Positions 43,373-52,680 of a stretch of DNA of 64,000 nt are shown here, piece by piece. Every line of letters begins with the position of its first letter. Positions within the stretch are counted from its first letter, which is position 1. A program made the position numbers and the translations under genes. Under the pieces are notes generated by a model. It worked only from the letters and a program-made list of their open reading frames with translations, did no database searches and was not told the origin of the DNA. Source of the DNA: Chloroflexota bacterium (GTDB taxonomy: Bacteria; Chloroflexota; Chloroflexia; Chloroheliales; Chloroheliaceae); the NCBI GenBank assembly GCA_028287745.1, contig JAQBPB010000019.1, positions 62,001-126,000 of the forward strand, in the 5' to 3' direction.

Positions 43373-44962
43373 TTAATTGGCCCCGGAACTTGCGCTGGCC
43401 TGTAGCAATTCATCTTTAAGGTAAAGTTGCGGCACCGCGCTCCACTTTTTTGGTTGCTCGGTGTTATTTTCCCATAAACGCTGCTTGACTTCGCCTGGCG
43501 CTACCCCGGCGCTCAGCAGCAGGGCCGCCGCCGACGATACCATGGGAGCGGCAAAAGAAGTCCCGGCCCAGTATATAAACCGGCTGCCGCCATCCGCCTG
43601 GCTATCCCCGGTATCCATCAGCAGGTCCAGGCCGGGGGCCGCCAGGTTGCCCTGGTTTGTGTACAGGGCGGCTTCCCCCAGGGTGTTCGTGCTGGCCGAA
43701 ACCGCGATTACCTGCTCAAAGGCGGTCAGACTATCACAGAAGTAACCGTAAGCGGCCGGTTCTTCGGGGTTGCGCGAGTGTAGAAAGAAGCTGTCGTTTC
43801 CGGCGGCGGCAACAATCATTCCACCCGCGTTACAGCTTCGCTGGCAGGCTTCCAGTAAATAAATGGCCTCGGCTTCTTCGGCCAGGCTGCGGCTGATACC
43901 CAGGCTGAGGTTTAAAACGAATTTATCTTCCACCAACCGGCGGCCCTGGCTGTCGGTTATCTGGCTTTCGCGCAAAAAAAGCAGGTAATCCATCGCTTCG
44001 GTCAGGTTACTGCCGGTGGTAAAACCCTGGTGGTTCAGCACTTCCAGCAGCATAATATTGGCTTCCGGGGCCAACTGGCGGACCAGGCTGGCAATTAAAG
44101 TACCGTGATATTTCTCGACCTTGCCCGCCTCAATATCCGCCAGGCCGGGCCGCTCCAGCGGTTGAGGATGGACCCGGCCCAGGTTATATATTTCCTTCAG
44201 GCTGACTTTTTTTAACTCAGGGTCAACCTCCACATCATCGCCGGGTGCCAGCATCGAAATATAAAAGTCGACCAGTTCCGGGTTTATGCGTTCCGGTTCC
44301 GGCGCGGCATCCACGATTACAATCGTAACGCCTGCCCCTTTATGCGGGAAGTTTTTGCGGTCGGCCGCGCCTATTAGTCCCCATAGAGCCTGGCTCTCCA
44401 GGGCCTGTTGGCCCTGGTTGAGATCGAATCCAGAAGACCGGGCCGGGATTTCCCAGGGGCTTAAGCCCGGCTGCACCCAACTGCCTACCACCAGGTGGTC
44501 CGGGCTGACGTCAAACCCGGCTACCCCGGCCGCATTGGGCTTGTTAAGCACGGCTGAAATTTCATCGGCTACTTCGGCGGTCGGCCTGGACTGGCGGCTA
44601 ATCTGGAAGGGCCTGGAAACTATTTCCAGGGATGAATGGTAGCGCTTGAAGGCGTCATATAATTCTTTCTCGGTAACCGGCGTGAACGCGCTGCCAGGAG
44701 CGGCCGGGAAAAATTCCGAATCGGCGGGGAGCCTTAAACTGGCCGGTTCAAGGGTCTTTTTATTAGAAATGGCAATACTCGGCACATTGGCGGTAGCTGC
44801 GCCGGGCTGGCCGGTTAACGACGGCTGCCGCAAATTGCCCTGGTCAACCTGGCTGAGCAGTTGTTTCAGGCTGGCTTGTTGCGCGGTAATAATTACCTGG
44901 TCGGCCAGATAACGGTGTCGCCGGTCATCGGGCGAATACACCTTTAAGGCGGATAGCTTCAT
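43373..44962 (-). CDS. Cytoplasmic-type S8 subtilisin-like protease
   Basis: A 529-residue serine protease without a signal peptide. The catalytic triad is visible: Asp in TIVIVDAAPEPERI (about 217), His in YHGTLIASLV (about 285), the oxyanion Asn in VAAAGNDSFF, and Ser in GTSFAAPMVSSAA (about 469). The Asp motif reads DAA instead of the usual DTG/DSG. The first 200 residues carry no export signal and may form a regulatory or pro region. The gene is fourth in the sigma factor, zinc-finger, CHAT and subtilase series, 54 nt after the CHAT gene, so it is probably activated or deployed with the CHAT protease. Confidence 0.88.
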   Translation of the reverse strand: MKLSALKVYSPDDRRHRYLADQVIITAQQASLKQLLSQVDQGNLRQPSLTGQPGAATANVPSIAISNKKTLEPASLRLPADSEFFPAAPGSAFTPVTEKELYDAFKRYHSSLEIVSRPFQISRQSRPTAEVADEISAVLNKPNAAGVAGFDVSPDHLVVGSWVQPGLSPWEIPARSSGFDLNQGQQALESQALWGLIGAADRKNFPHKGAGVTIVIVDAAPEPERINPELVDFYISMLAPGDDVEVDPELKKVSLKEIYNLGRVHPQPLERPGLADIEAGKVEKYHGTLIASLVRQLAPEANIMLLEVLNHQGFTTGSNLTEAMDYLLFLRESQITDSQGRRLVEDKFVLNLSLGISRSLAEEAEAIYLLEACQRSCNAGGMIVAAAGNDSFFLHSRNPEEPAAYGYFCDSLTAFEQVIAVSASTNTLGEAALYTNQGNLAAPGLDLLMDTGDSQADGGSRFIYWAGTSFAAPMVSSAAALLLSAGVAPGEVKQRLWENNTEQPKKWSAVPQLYLKDELLQASASSGAN

Positions 44963-45016
44963 GAATTTCTCGCTTTCCTTTATCTATTTTGATTTAGAAC
45001 CGGATGGGATGGAAGG

Positions 45017-47935
45017 CTACAGCGCACCGCTGTCGCCAATCAGGACAAATGGAGCCCAATAGAAAGGATGGGAATAGGCCGGGCGGCGCATAAGTTGTAA
45101 TTGTGCCTGGCGTAGGGCCGCGCCCTTGCCCAGGCCCTGCAATAGTCCCTGGTAAAATTCTTGCATAAGCATCTGACCGGCCCGGTCATCAACTCGCCAT
45201 AGGGAAAGGGCCAGGCTGCTGGCCCCGGCATAGAGGCAGGCCCGGCTTAAACCCTGGACTTCGTCGCCGCCGCTTAACGCGCCCAGGCCGGTTTCGCAGG
45301 CGCTGAGAGTAACCAGTGACGCCTGTAATTCCATATTTAATAGTTCGTGGACCGTAAGCTCGCCATCGGCCAGGAGTAAAGAGGAAAAGAGGGGTGCGTC
45401 TTCGCGGTAACGCCCGTGGGTTGCCAGGTGCAATATCTTGCGGGTGGCCGCGTTCTGCCGGAAATTTGCCAGGCTGGCCGCTTCTTCGACCAGGGCTTCG
45501 GTGTTCAGGGTCTGCCCGACCAGCCGGGCTTCTTCGACGGCACATGGTAAAGCACCCCGGTTGGAAAAGCCCAGGACCAGGCTGCCATCGCCGCTACCCC
45601 GGCTGGCCCGCTCCCGGCAAACCGCCAGCAAACTGGCCGCAGGCAGGTAGGTCAGCTCGTCAAAACTTTCCAGCAAGTAGCGGTCGTTACCCGCATCATA
45701 CAGGGCATGAAAAGGTAAATAATGCAGCGAGCCGTGCGGCACTACGGTCAGGCGCCGGACTTCTTTCAAGTAGGGTTGCAGCGGCGCGAAAAGGGTCAGG
45801 TACAATTTATTAAGCAGCGCCCGGCTATTCGCCAGCAAGCTTTTATGGCGCTGGGCCAGCACTGCCGGGTCTAGCCCGGAGGCATCGGCCAGATTCTTAA
45901 CCGTACCGGCCAGGTTGAGCCGGAACAGGCCAAGCTGGCGGTTAAGCTGGGCCAGGCTGCATAGCCGCCGTACCGGAGTGACCCCACTGGCTGTTACCAG
46001 GAAGGCCAGCACTTCGCCCCGCGCCACGTAATATTCCAGCAGACCTTCGTCCGGCCCCAGCAATGTTTGGTCGAATGGGCGGTAAGCCGTAGCCAGGGTC
46101 GCGTCCTCGGCGTAACCGGCGTTGCGGACCTGTAGCCGCTGTGTTAGCTCGGCCAGTTGTTTCTCACATTCAAGCGTCTGCTGCAGCCAGTCCTCGCGTG
46201 CTGTTTCGGAGGGCAAACGTTCTTCCGGCGAGGGGCCTACCGGCCCGGCTTGCCAGTGGGCCAGGCGGCTGGTCAGGTTGTTGTGGCGCAGCCTTAATTG
46301 TTCGATTTCCGTTACCAGCGCTCGGTCGGCCGGGTGGCGCACTTTTATCCGGATGTCCATACCGTTACCGGCCAACTCGGCCAGGGCACGGGATTTCACC
46401 CGCTCGGCCAGGTTAAAAGCTCGCCCGGGCTGGCCGGTTTCCAGGCTAAGAATTACAGCCGACTCGTAGGCATGTTCTTTGGAACGCAGGAACAACGAGC
46501 GCGTTTCGGTTTCTATCCGGCCCCGCAGGTGTTCCAGGTGGGCGATTGCCGCTTCATAATGGTCCAGGGCGGCCGTTACATCGGCCTGGGCTTCGGCAAT
46601 TTCGCCCAGCAGGTTGCGGCCCTGGTAAAGCCCGCCGTAAATTTTTTGTTCTTCGAAATTGGCGATTACTTCCTGGGCCAGCTCGCCCGCCCGGGCATGG
46701 TTATTTCCCCTGGTTTCCAGGTGCGCCAGCAGCAATTTAGCTTGCAGGATTACCTGTAAATTTTCGGCTGTCCCCAGAATGGCATTCAACTTTGGCCGGG
46801 CCAGGTCCAGTTGCGCCCCGGCCAAATAGATTTCGGCCAGCCGGAGGTCTACAAAGTGGATGAAAGCATGCGCCTCCAGCTTTTCGGCGATAGCCTGGGC
46901 TTGTTCCAGAGCCTGGTGCGCTTCCTCGTATTCGGCCAGCGCAATGTACGCCCGTCCCAGCATGTAATTGGCCTGGAGACTGTTCCAGGTAAGGGCCATA
47001 TCACGGGCGGCTAAAAAGGACAGTAGCGTTTTAGCCTGGCTGACCGCTTCCTCGTACCGGCCCAGTTCCAGGTAGCAATTCCCGATGAAAAAGTCGCCGG
47101 TAATCAACAGCGGAATCAAGCCGTTGGCCGCTACCACTTCGCGGGCTTCCTGGAGCAGCCGCAGGGCCTTATTGTATTCGCCCAATAAGTAATAACAGGT
47201 CGCACTGCTTTGCTGGTAATTGGCGAGTGCCAGGTTCATTTCAAATTGCCGGGCCAGTTCGCAGGCTTGCAGGGAATAATCCAGGGCTTCCTGGTAGCGT
47301 CCCAGTTCGCGCAAGGCAACCGACATATTATAGAGAAGCAGGCACAACTGGCGGCGGGCGGCCGGGGTACCGGCGGTTTCCAGTAACCGGCGGGCTTTGG
47401 TCATTTCTGTCAGGGCTTTGCCGAACTCTCCAAAGTGGCAGTGACAGTTCCCTGCATTCATGAAGGCAATTGCCGCCGAAATTAGCTCGTTATGGGCGGC
47501 CAGGGTCTGGCCGGTTTCCAGGGCAATTTCCAGGGCTCGCCGGTAATCTCCCAGTTGGGTCAGGGCTCCTATTTTCCCGACCTGGGAGCGGGCGGCTTCC
47601 ACCGGGTTACCGGCTAACAGGGCCACTCGCCGGGCGTCATCATACAGGGCGATGGCCTGGAGTTCCTCACCCCGGCGCATAGCCACATTGGCCTGGACCA
47701 TCAGGCCCAGAGCCTGGTGTAGGAGATTACCGGAAATCCGGGAAGCATAAATGATGTTATCGGCCAGGGCCTGACCTTTGGCGATATTGGAAGCCAGCAG
47801 GTCGTTAGCCCTGGCCTTCATAAACTGGATTATCTCGTCCGTCAGTCCGGCGGCCTCGCGCTCAATCAAACGGCGTTGTTCAGCCGGGTCGGACAGGCTT
47901 TCCAGGGTAGCCACAAAAACATCGGCAGTGATCAT
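45017..47935 (-). CDS. TPR-CHAT caspase-like protease
   Basis: A 972-residue cytoplasmic protein. Residues about 50-470 hold ten or so TPR units (NCHCHFGEFGKALTEMTKAR, SATCYYLLGEYNKALRLLQE, GNCYLELGRYEEAVSQAKTL, GRAYIALAEYEEAHQALEQA). A helical linker follows, and residues about 690-970 form a CHAT domain. The caspase-type His is in ILHLATHGRY (about 838) and Cys in VTLSACETGLGALSG (about 878). Both dyad residues are intact. CHAT proteases of this type are effectors in conflict and cell-death systems, for example Craspase and gasdermin-activating proteases. It starts 6 nt after the zinc-finger gene and so is co-translated with it. Confidence 0.92.
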   Translation of the reverse strand: MITADVFVATLESLSDPAEQRRLIEREAAGLTDEIIQFMKARANDLLASNIAKGQALADNIIYASRISGNLLHQALGLMVQANVAMRRGEELQAIALYDDARRVALLAGNPVEAARSQVGKIGALTQLGDYRRALEIALETGQTLAAHNELISAAIAFMNAGNCHCHFGEFGKALTEMTKARRLLETAGTPAARRQLCLLLYNMSVALRELGRYQEALDYSLQACELARQFEMNLALANYQQSSATCYYLLGEYNKALRLLQEAREVVAANGLIPLLITGDFFIGNCYLELGRYEEAVSQAKTLLSFLAARDMALTWNSLQANYMLGRAYIALAEYEEAHQALEQAQAIAEKLEAHAFIHFVDLRLAEIYLAGAQLDLARPKLNAILGTAENLQVILQAKLLLAHLETRGNNHARAGELAQEVIANFEEQKIYGGLYQGRNLLGEIAEAQADVTAALDHYEAAIAHLEHLRGRIETETRSLFLRSKEHAYESAVILSLETGQPGRAFNLAERVKSRALAELAGNGMDIRIKVRHPADRALVTEIEQLRLRHNNLTSRLAHWQAGPVGPSPEERLPSETAREDWLQQTLECEKQLAELTQRLQVRNAGYAEDATLATAYRPFDQTLLGPDEGLLEYYVARGEVLAFLVTASGVTPVRRLCSLAQLNRQLGLFRLNLAGTVKNLADASGLDPAVLAQRHKSLLANSRALLNKLYLTLFAPLQPYLKEVRRLTVVPHGSLHYLPFHALYDAGNDRYLLESFDELTYLPAASLLAVCRERASRGSGDGSLVLGFSNRGALPCAVEEARLVGQTLNTEALVEEAASLANFRQNAATRKILHLATHGRYREDAPLFSSLLLADGELTVHELLNMELQASLVTLSACETGLGALSGGDEVQGLSRACLYAGASSLALSLWRVDDRAGQMLMQEFYQGLLQGLGKGAALRQAQLQLMRRPAYSHPFYWAPFVLIGDSGAL

Positions 47936-47941
47936 AAACCA

Positions 47942-48739
47942 CTAGTTCAATTTCAAATCAGGCACCATTACAATTTTGGTTTCGAGAGTAATTTCAAGTT
48001 CGAAGGGCTGGGGTGGTTGGACATCCTCGAAAATAAAATTGCCCAGTTCGTCCAGGATTTCGGTCGCTACGGTCTGGCCCTGGCTTATGAGGCGTATTTC
48101 TGCGCCGATTAGCTCTTCCAGCGAACCGTCCTCATTCTGGACCAACCCCAGGACGTTCAATCCTTTACTGCGCGGACCGGCCGCCTGGACCGTTACCACA
48201 ATCGTAAAATTTTCCGCCTGGTAAGTTAACGGCAAACCTTCGGTGCTGCCCCGTACCCTGGCCTTGACATATGAAGGCGCTGAAATATCAACTTTTAGCA
48301 AGGTCGCCACGACCCGCCGCAGCCAATCGATACGTTCGCCAGCCGGAATATTAGGTGGGCGGTGGGTGTTCTTTTGCTCTTCCGTTAAGGCATCCGGCAC
48401 CCGCAGCCATTCCCGCATCTGTTCCGCTTCAGCGGCACACCAGGGACACTGGGCCAGGTGCTGGCTTAATTTGGTGCTTTCAACCGGCGGCATCAACCCC
48501 AGAATAAATTCACCGGTACGTTGGGCCTCAGGGCATAAAGTACGCGTCGGGCTGTTGATAAATTCAAATTGGCGGCGTAACTTATTATCCAGGTCCCGGT
48601 AAACTTGTATCTCCTGCTGGCAGAACAGGCATTTCGCCAGGTGTTGTTCAAACTCCGGGCGGCTATCCTTATTTAGCATTGCAAGGTAATCAGCTTCGGT
48701 AACCTGGCCCGGTTGAATACAAGTAAGTAATTCAGTCAT
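47942..48739 (-). CDS. Double zinc-finger (anti-sigma-like) protein with C-terminal beta-sandwich
   Basis: A 265-residue protein without a membrane helix. Two HxxxCxxC fingers resembling zinc-binding anti-sigma domains are seen: FEQHLAKCLFCQQE (about 33-42) and LSQHLAQCPWCAAE (about 92-101). The C-terminal 110 residues form a carboxypeptidase-regulatory/CnaB-like sandwich (GAEIRLISQGQTVATEILDE, GNFIFEDVQPPQPFELEI). It lies directly between the sigma factor and CHAT genes, so it may hold the sigma factor inactive and sense a signal through the sandwich domain. Function is inferred from domain and position. Confidence 0.85.
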   Translation of the reverse strand: MTELLTCIQPGQVTEADYLAMLNKDSRPEFEQHLAKCLFCQQEIQVYRDLDNKLRRQFEFINSPTRTLCPEAQRTGEFILGLMPPVESTKLSQHLAQCPWCAAEAEQMREWLRVPDALTEEQKNTHRPPNIPAGERIDWLRRVVATLLKVDISAPSYVKARVRGSTEGLPLTYQAENFTIVVTVQAAGPRSKGLNVLGLVQNEDGSLEELIGAEIRLISQGQTVATEILDELGNFIFEDVQPPQPFELEITLETKIVMVPDLKLN

Positions 48740-48897
48740 TTATAAAGTAATACCCTTTACTGCGCCTGATACAACCATCTTTGGGGTTCTTTCAGAGCAA
48801 TTAAACAAACAGCTATATCTAATAAACGATAGAAAAGTTAAATTTAGCAAATCCCAGGTATTTATTTCTATAAACGGTATCTGTCGCTTAAGCTGGA

Positions 48898-49608
48898 TTA
48901 AACCTCAGTATTATTGCGTAGCCGCCAGAGTAAATTCTTGTTACGCCGGTAAACCGTCGTCACGTCCGTAAAATGCTGCGGGTAAAGCTGGGCGATTTCC
49001 CGGGGTGGCATGCCCAGGATATAGCGCAAGTAGACCAGCAGCCGGTCCGATGGTTCGGGTAACTTCTGCCAGACGCCGGTCCAGAAGACGGCCCGGTCTG
49101 CCGAATTTACCACGCTTTCTTCCATATCGAACACATCACTTATTTTCTCTTCCAGGGTCTGGCCGCCCTGGTTGGTTTCACTCTGCCCGGTAATTGTTTC
49201 CAGGGAAATATCTAAATTGCGGGCTTGCAAGTCGCGCTGGGCATCGGCCACAATCGTAGCGCAGCAAAGTTTGAGATATTGTAAAATCCCGGAAAGGTTG
49301 TGGAAGTTAGCGAATTTCTCCGGTCCTACAAACCGGTAGAAATTGATAAAAACACCATTAACCAGGGCTTCTTCTTCAAATCTAAGGGCCGGGAATTGGG
49401 ACAGGCGCTGTTCTAACCAGCGCCGAACGAAACTGCCGTACTGCTTTATCAGCGTCTCCCAGGCAGTTTCATCTCGTTCGGCAATTGCTCTGCGCCATAT
49501 TTCAAAACAATATCTGGAGTCGTACGGCTCATGTCGCAGATAGTGCCCGGTTTCCTGCTGACACCGTTCAATTAATCCGGTTAAATTAGCTTGCTTAATA
49601 TCACTCAA
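48898..49608 (-). CDS. ECF-like RNA polymerase sigma factor
   Basis: A 236-residue sigma factor. Region 2 lies at about residues 35-125 (AWETLIKQYGSFVRRWLEQR, FEEEALVNGVFINFYRF). Region 4 is C-terminal with LVYLRYILGMPPREIAQLYP and the helix TDVTTVYRRNKNLLWRLRNN. There is no region 3 and no extra C-terminal domain. It opens the minus-strand series of zinc-finger, CHAT and subtilase genes, 158 nt before the zinc-finger gene, and probably controls that operon. A sigma factor on top of a protease operon suggests it is switched on in response to a signal. Confidence 0.87.
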   Translation of the reverse strand: MSDIKQANLTGLIERCQQETGHYLRHEPYDSRYCFEIWRRAIAERDETAWETLIKQYGSFVRRWLEQRLSQFPALRFEEEALVNGVFINFYRFVGPEKFANFHNLSGILQYLKLCCATIVADAQRDLQARNLDISLETITGQSETNQGGQTLEEKISDVFDMEESVVNSADRAVFWTGVWQKLPEPSDRLLVYLRYILGMPPREIAQLYPQHFTDVTTVYRRNKNLLWRLRNNTEV

Positions 49609-50288
49609 GTTATATGGCTCTTTTCAAATGGGCTAACCAGGACTTTGAATTAAAGGTCAAACTTGTATCGGATTTGCATAAAATGTAGGACGAACTTGGA
49701 AAAAATTATATCACCCGTATATTAGCTTTACAATCCTGTTGCACTTAAAGCTTTTAATCCGGGGATATAAGAAACCTGACTGTATAATATTTAAGATCTT
49801 TTCAGAAGGTTTCTTGCCACCTTAATATTATATTAGGAAAAAATGAAGGTAATAAAGATAATATTAAGATTTTTATAAATAAAAAGACATTTATGATATC
49901 TGTAATGTATTTTATCAATTACTTTCACCTATTATTGTTCATTTTTGCATTAAAAAAATTATCTACTTTTGATATTAAAAGCCTATTGACAGAAAAATAT
50001 AAAAATGTTACCTTAATCACAGATTAGTCATTGTATCATATGGCTAAATACTCGGGCACATTTCTTTCAACCAGGCGTTGGTTCGCTCAAGCCCCACTGG
50101 TTTGATCAAACACCAACTTAAAATTAAGTTTCTTTAACATTTAGGTATAGCCTCTTGGGGCCAAGCCTATTTTATGTATTTCTTTTTAGGTACTTTATCT
50201 ATAGCTGCGGGACTTATTGGATAAAATAAGGTATCTACTTAAGGTATTTTTGTAAAAATTAGTATTTAGTATTATGGAGGATATGGTA
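49609..50288. other. AT-rich intergenic region between the sigma factor and the peptide gene
   Basis: About 680 bp without a convincing gene, much richer in A/T than the coding parts. It holds a strong -35-like TTGACA at 49986-49991 pointing right, with a poor -10 17 bp on. A stem CTTGG/CCAAG nested in TATAG/CTATT (50145-50172) is followed by TTTT. It must contain the promoters of both the sigma factor operon (left) and the peptide gene (right). Confidence 0.5.
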
Positions 50289-50390
50289 ATGGATATCAAA
50301 TGGTTAAAGTATCGTACTGTACGTGTTTTAGTAGCCTTGAGTGCTTTAGCTTCGATGGCTATGGCATCCGGCGCGGCTAAGTGGTGGTAA
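50289..50390 (+). CDS. 33-residue exported peptide precursor (unknown)
   Basis: A small gene of 34 codons. GGAGG lies 8 nt upstream of the ATG at 50289; a second ATG at 50283 is too close to that site. The product has a basic start (MDIKWLKYRTVR), a hydrophobic core (VLVALSALASMAMA) and a C-terminus SGAAKWW. This is the shape of a signal peptide with an Ala-X-Ala cleavage region, leaving only a few residues such as AKWW or KWW. A strong terminator follows 42 nt after the stop, so it is a self-contained transcription unit. It may be a peptide signal or a small membrane protein. I know no matching family. Confidence 0.6.
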   Translation: MDIKWLKYRTVRVLVALSALASMAMASGAAKWW

Positions 50391-50431
50391 ATTAAACCTC
50401 AACCTAACCCAGCTAACTAGATAAGCACCAT

Positions 50432-50471
50432 AAAAATGCTAATTCCTATTAAAAAGAATTAGCATTTTTTG
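50432..50471 (+). terminator. Terminator of the small-peptide gene
   Basis: A 14-bp perfect stem AAAAATGCTAATTC/GAATTAGCATTTTT with a 10-nt loop and trailing Ts. It shows that the short upstream gene is transcribed by itself. Confidence 0.85.
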
Positions 50472-50581
50472 GTTTTTATACAATAACCGGTAAATTAGTA
50501 CTTTCATTCTTTACATGTATCAATTATAATGTAGAACATTACGAAGTTTTAAAGTTGTACTTCTGGCGATAGCTGTATTAA

Positions 50582-51910
50582 ATGCAAAATTTTAACATTA
50601 TAACCCGGTTCTATATTCTCCTGCTGGCTGTGCTGGCAACAGCTGTAGTTTTACTTAGCCTACGACTGGGAGACCAACAACCTATCCGTATAAATGACAT
50701 CGCCTATTTGTTAATCCTGGCGACTATTACGGACGGTTACATGCTCAAGATTAATAAAAACTATGGTGTAACCCCTCTACCCACCATCCATATTGCCGCC
50801 ATTTTTTTATTGTCACCCCAGGGAGCGGTCCTGGTCGCATTAATCTCAATTCTAATTGACCAGCTTATTAAACAACGACCCGGGCTTATTAAGGGCGTTT
50901 TTAATGTATCTCACCGGGTTATTATTACCGGTATCCCCGCTTTTATCGTTCAAGTAAGCGGAATTAGCATCCGGAAAATTGATGATGTAAATTTCTTGCT
51001 GGTATCTGCCCTGATCATCCTGGTTTACTACCTTCTGGATGTCGGGCTGGTTGACCTGGTAATTGCCCTGAGCCGCTCGGCCAGTTTCTGGCAAATCTGG
51101 AAGGTAAACACCAGCACTACCCTGCTTCTGGACCTTACTCTGCCTTCCCTGGGCATTATCCTGGCGCTAATCTGGGTCCAATCGCCAATCTTCTGCCTTT
51201 TGTTGGCTTTCCCGATTATCGTTAACCAGAATGCCTATCGCAGTTTAAAACTTTTGCAGAACGAAACCACCAAAGCTATTATCGCCATTACCGAGCTGGT
51301 TGAGGCCCGTGACCCTTATACATTTGGTCATTCCTTGCGGGTGGCAGGCTATTGCCGGGCAATTTGCCGGGAACTGCGCCTGGGTGAAGAAATGGTTGAG
51401 CAGATTTCGCTTTCCGGACAGGTCCATGACCTGGGTAAAATCGGGGTTTCCGATAGTGTCCTTCGCAAACCGGGTGCTCTGACCGCCGAAGAGTGGGTCG
51501 AGATGCGCAAACACGCCGAAACCGGCGCAAAAATTCTGGCGAACTATAGTTTTTATGAAGATGGCGTTAATGACGTCCTGTACCACCATGAATCATGGGA
51601 TGGCACCGGCTATCCGGAAGGCATCAGCGGTGAGAATATTCCGCTGGGTGCCCGGATTATTGCCGTAGCTGATTCGTTTGATGCCATGACCACCGACCGG
51701 CCTTACCGTAAAGGCATGCCAATAATTAAAGCCCTTTCTATTTTGAATGACCGCCGCAATATTCAATGGGACGCCCAGGTAGTTGATGCGTTTTTGCGTG
51801 TTATGCATAAGATCCCTAATGAGTATCCTGAGTTGGGTAACCTGTTGCCAAACAAACTAGATAAATCGGAAATTCCCGAACCGGCCCTGGCTCTTCCTCG
51901 AAGCAAATAA
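50582..51910 (+). CDS. Membrane HD-GYP domain phosphodiesterase
   Basis: A 442-residue protein. Residues 1 to about 220 hold six or so membrane helices that form a sensor-like module. Residues about 235-410 are an intact HD-GYP domain: HSLRVAGYCRAICRELRLGE, the metal pair SGQVHDLGKIGVSDSVLR, MRKHAETG, and YHHESWDGTGYPEGISGENI with all ligands present. It would hydrolyse c-di-GMP. The ATG at 50582 has no clear ribosome site. It contrasts with the degenerate HD-GYP domain at 36331-38700. It is followed by a DUF5317 gene, a pairing I recall from other Chloroflexota. Confidence 0.9.
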   Translation: MQNFNIITRFYILLLAVLATAVVLLSLRLGDQQPIRINDIAYLLILATITDGYMLKINKNYGVTPLPTIHIAAIFLLSPQGAVLVALISILIDQLIKQRPGLIKGVFNVSHRVIITGIPAFIVQVSGISIRKIDDVNFLLVSALIILVYYLLDVGLVDLVIALSRSASFWQIWKVNTSTTLLLDLTLPSLGIILALIWVQSPIFCLLLAFPIIVNQNAYRSLKLLQNETTKAIIAITELVEARDPYTFGHSLRVAGYCRAICRELRLGEEMVEQISLSGQVHDLGKIGVSDSVLRKPGALTAEEWVEMRKHAETGAKILANYSFYEDGVNDVLYHHESWDGTGYPEGISGENIPLGARIIAVADSFDAMTTDRPYRKGMPIIKALSILNDRRNIQWDAQVVDAFLRVMHKIPNEYPELGNLLPNKLDKSEIPEPALALPRSK

Positions 51911-52050
51911 TATAGATTTCTATTGCGTTAAACTCCAATTTGTAATATTATTTAGAGTATAAGAGGGTTCAAACCTGTAGAAATTTTTATTAATTATATA
52001 AAACCTCTTCCTGTTTTCAGCTTATATCAATTTATTTTAGAAACATAATA

Positions 52051-52674
52051 ATGTTATTTCTTGGAATTATATTTGGGGTAATTATTGGCTTTGGCTTAAA
52101 AGGTAAAATTACCCATCTGGCTGATTTGAAATTGCACGGTATTTCTCTGGTATTGATTAGCCTGGCAGTCCAACTGGCTATTTTAGCTTCCCCTTTATCC
52201 ACCTGGCCCTGGTTCATCCAGAACGGTAATCTGGTTTATGTCATCTCAATGGTTGTGCTAATGCTGGGCTTGCTGTACGACCGGCAATACGGCTGGAGTT
52301 TTTGGCTCATTATAATCGGAGTAGCTTCGAATATTATTTTTATCGCCCAGAACCAGGGGGCCATACCGGTTGACCTTGAAAAATTAAGTATTGTTAGCGG
52401 GGAAAGTGTCAGCAGCTTAAGGGCTCAGTTTGCAGCCGGGAACCAACTGTCTTACCGGGTACCTCTCACCTCTCAAAGCGAGTTGGGCTGGATGGGTGAC
52501 GTTATACACATACCCCTGCCTCTGCTGGACACTAACATTTATTCAATTGGGGATGTTTTAATTTCGCTAGGGCTGGCGGCTTTTACAGTTAAAGCCATGC
52601 TTGGTCACTTCAAACCGAAAGAGAGAAAAGATAAAGATGATTTGGCCGCGCCTGTAACCGCCGCCAATCCTTGA
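52051..52674 (+). CDS. DUF5317 family membrane protein
   Basis: A 207-residue membrane protein with four or five helices (MLFLGIIFGVIIGFGLKGK, LVLISLAVQLAILASPL, LVYVISMVVLMLGLLYD, WLIIIGVASNIIFIAQNQGA) and a conserved segment HIPLPLLDTNIYSIGDVLIS. This matches the DUF5317 pattern seen in Chloroflexota. Function is unknown. It lies on the same strand 140 nt after the HD-GYP gene, with a charged Lys/Asp tail and a strong terminator. Confidence 0.75.
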   Translation: MLFLGIIFGVIIGFGLKGKITHLADLKLHGISLVLISLAVQLAILASPLSTWPWFIQNGNLVYVISMVVLMLGLLYDRQYGWSFWLIIIGVASNIIFIAQNQGAIPVDLEKLSIVSGESVSSLRAQFAAGNQLSYRVPLTSQSELGWMGDVIHIPLPLLDTNIYSIGDVLISLGLAAFTVKAMLGHFKPKERKDKDDLAAPVTAANP

Positions 52675-52680
52675 TTAACT

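Noticed and set aside
50040-50105. A 21-codon frame starting ATGGCTAAATAC
   Set aside because: No ribosome site and no signal or conserved motif; the 33-residue gene downstream is much better supported.
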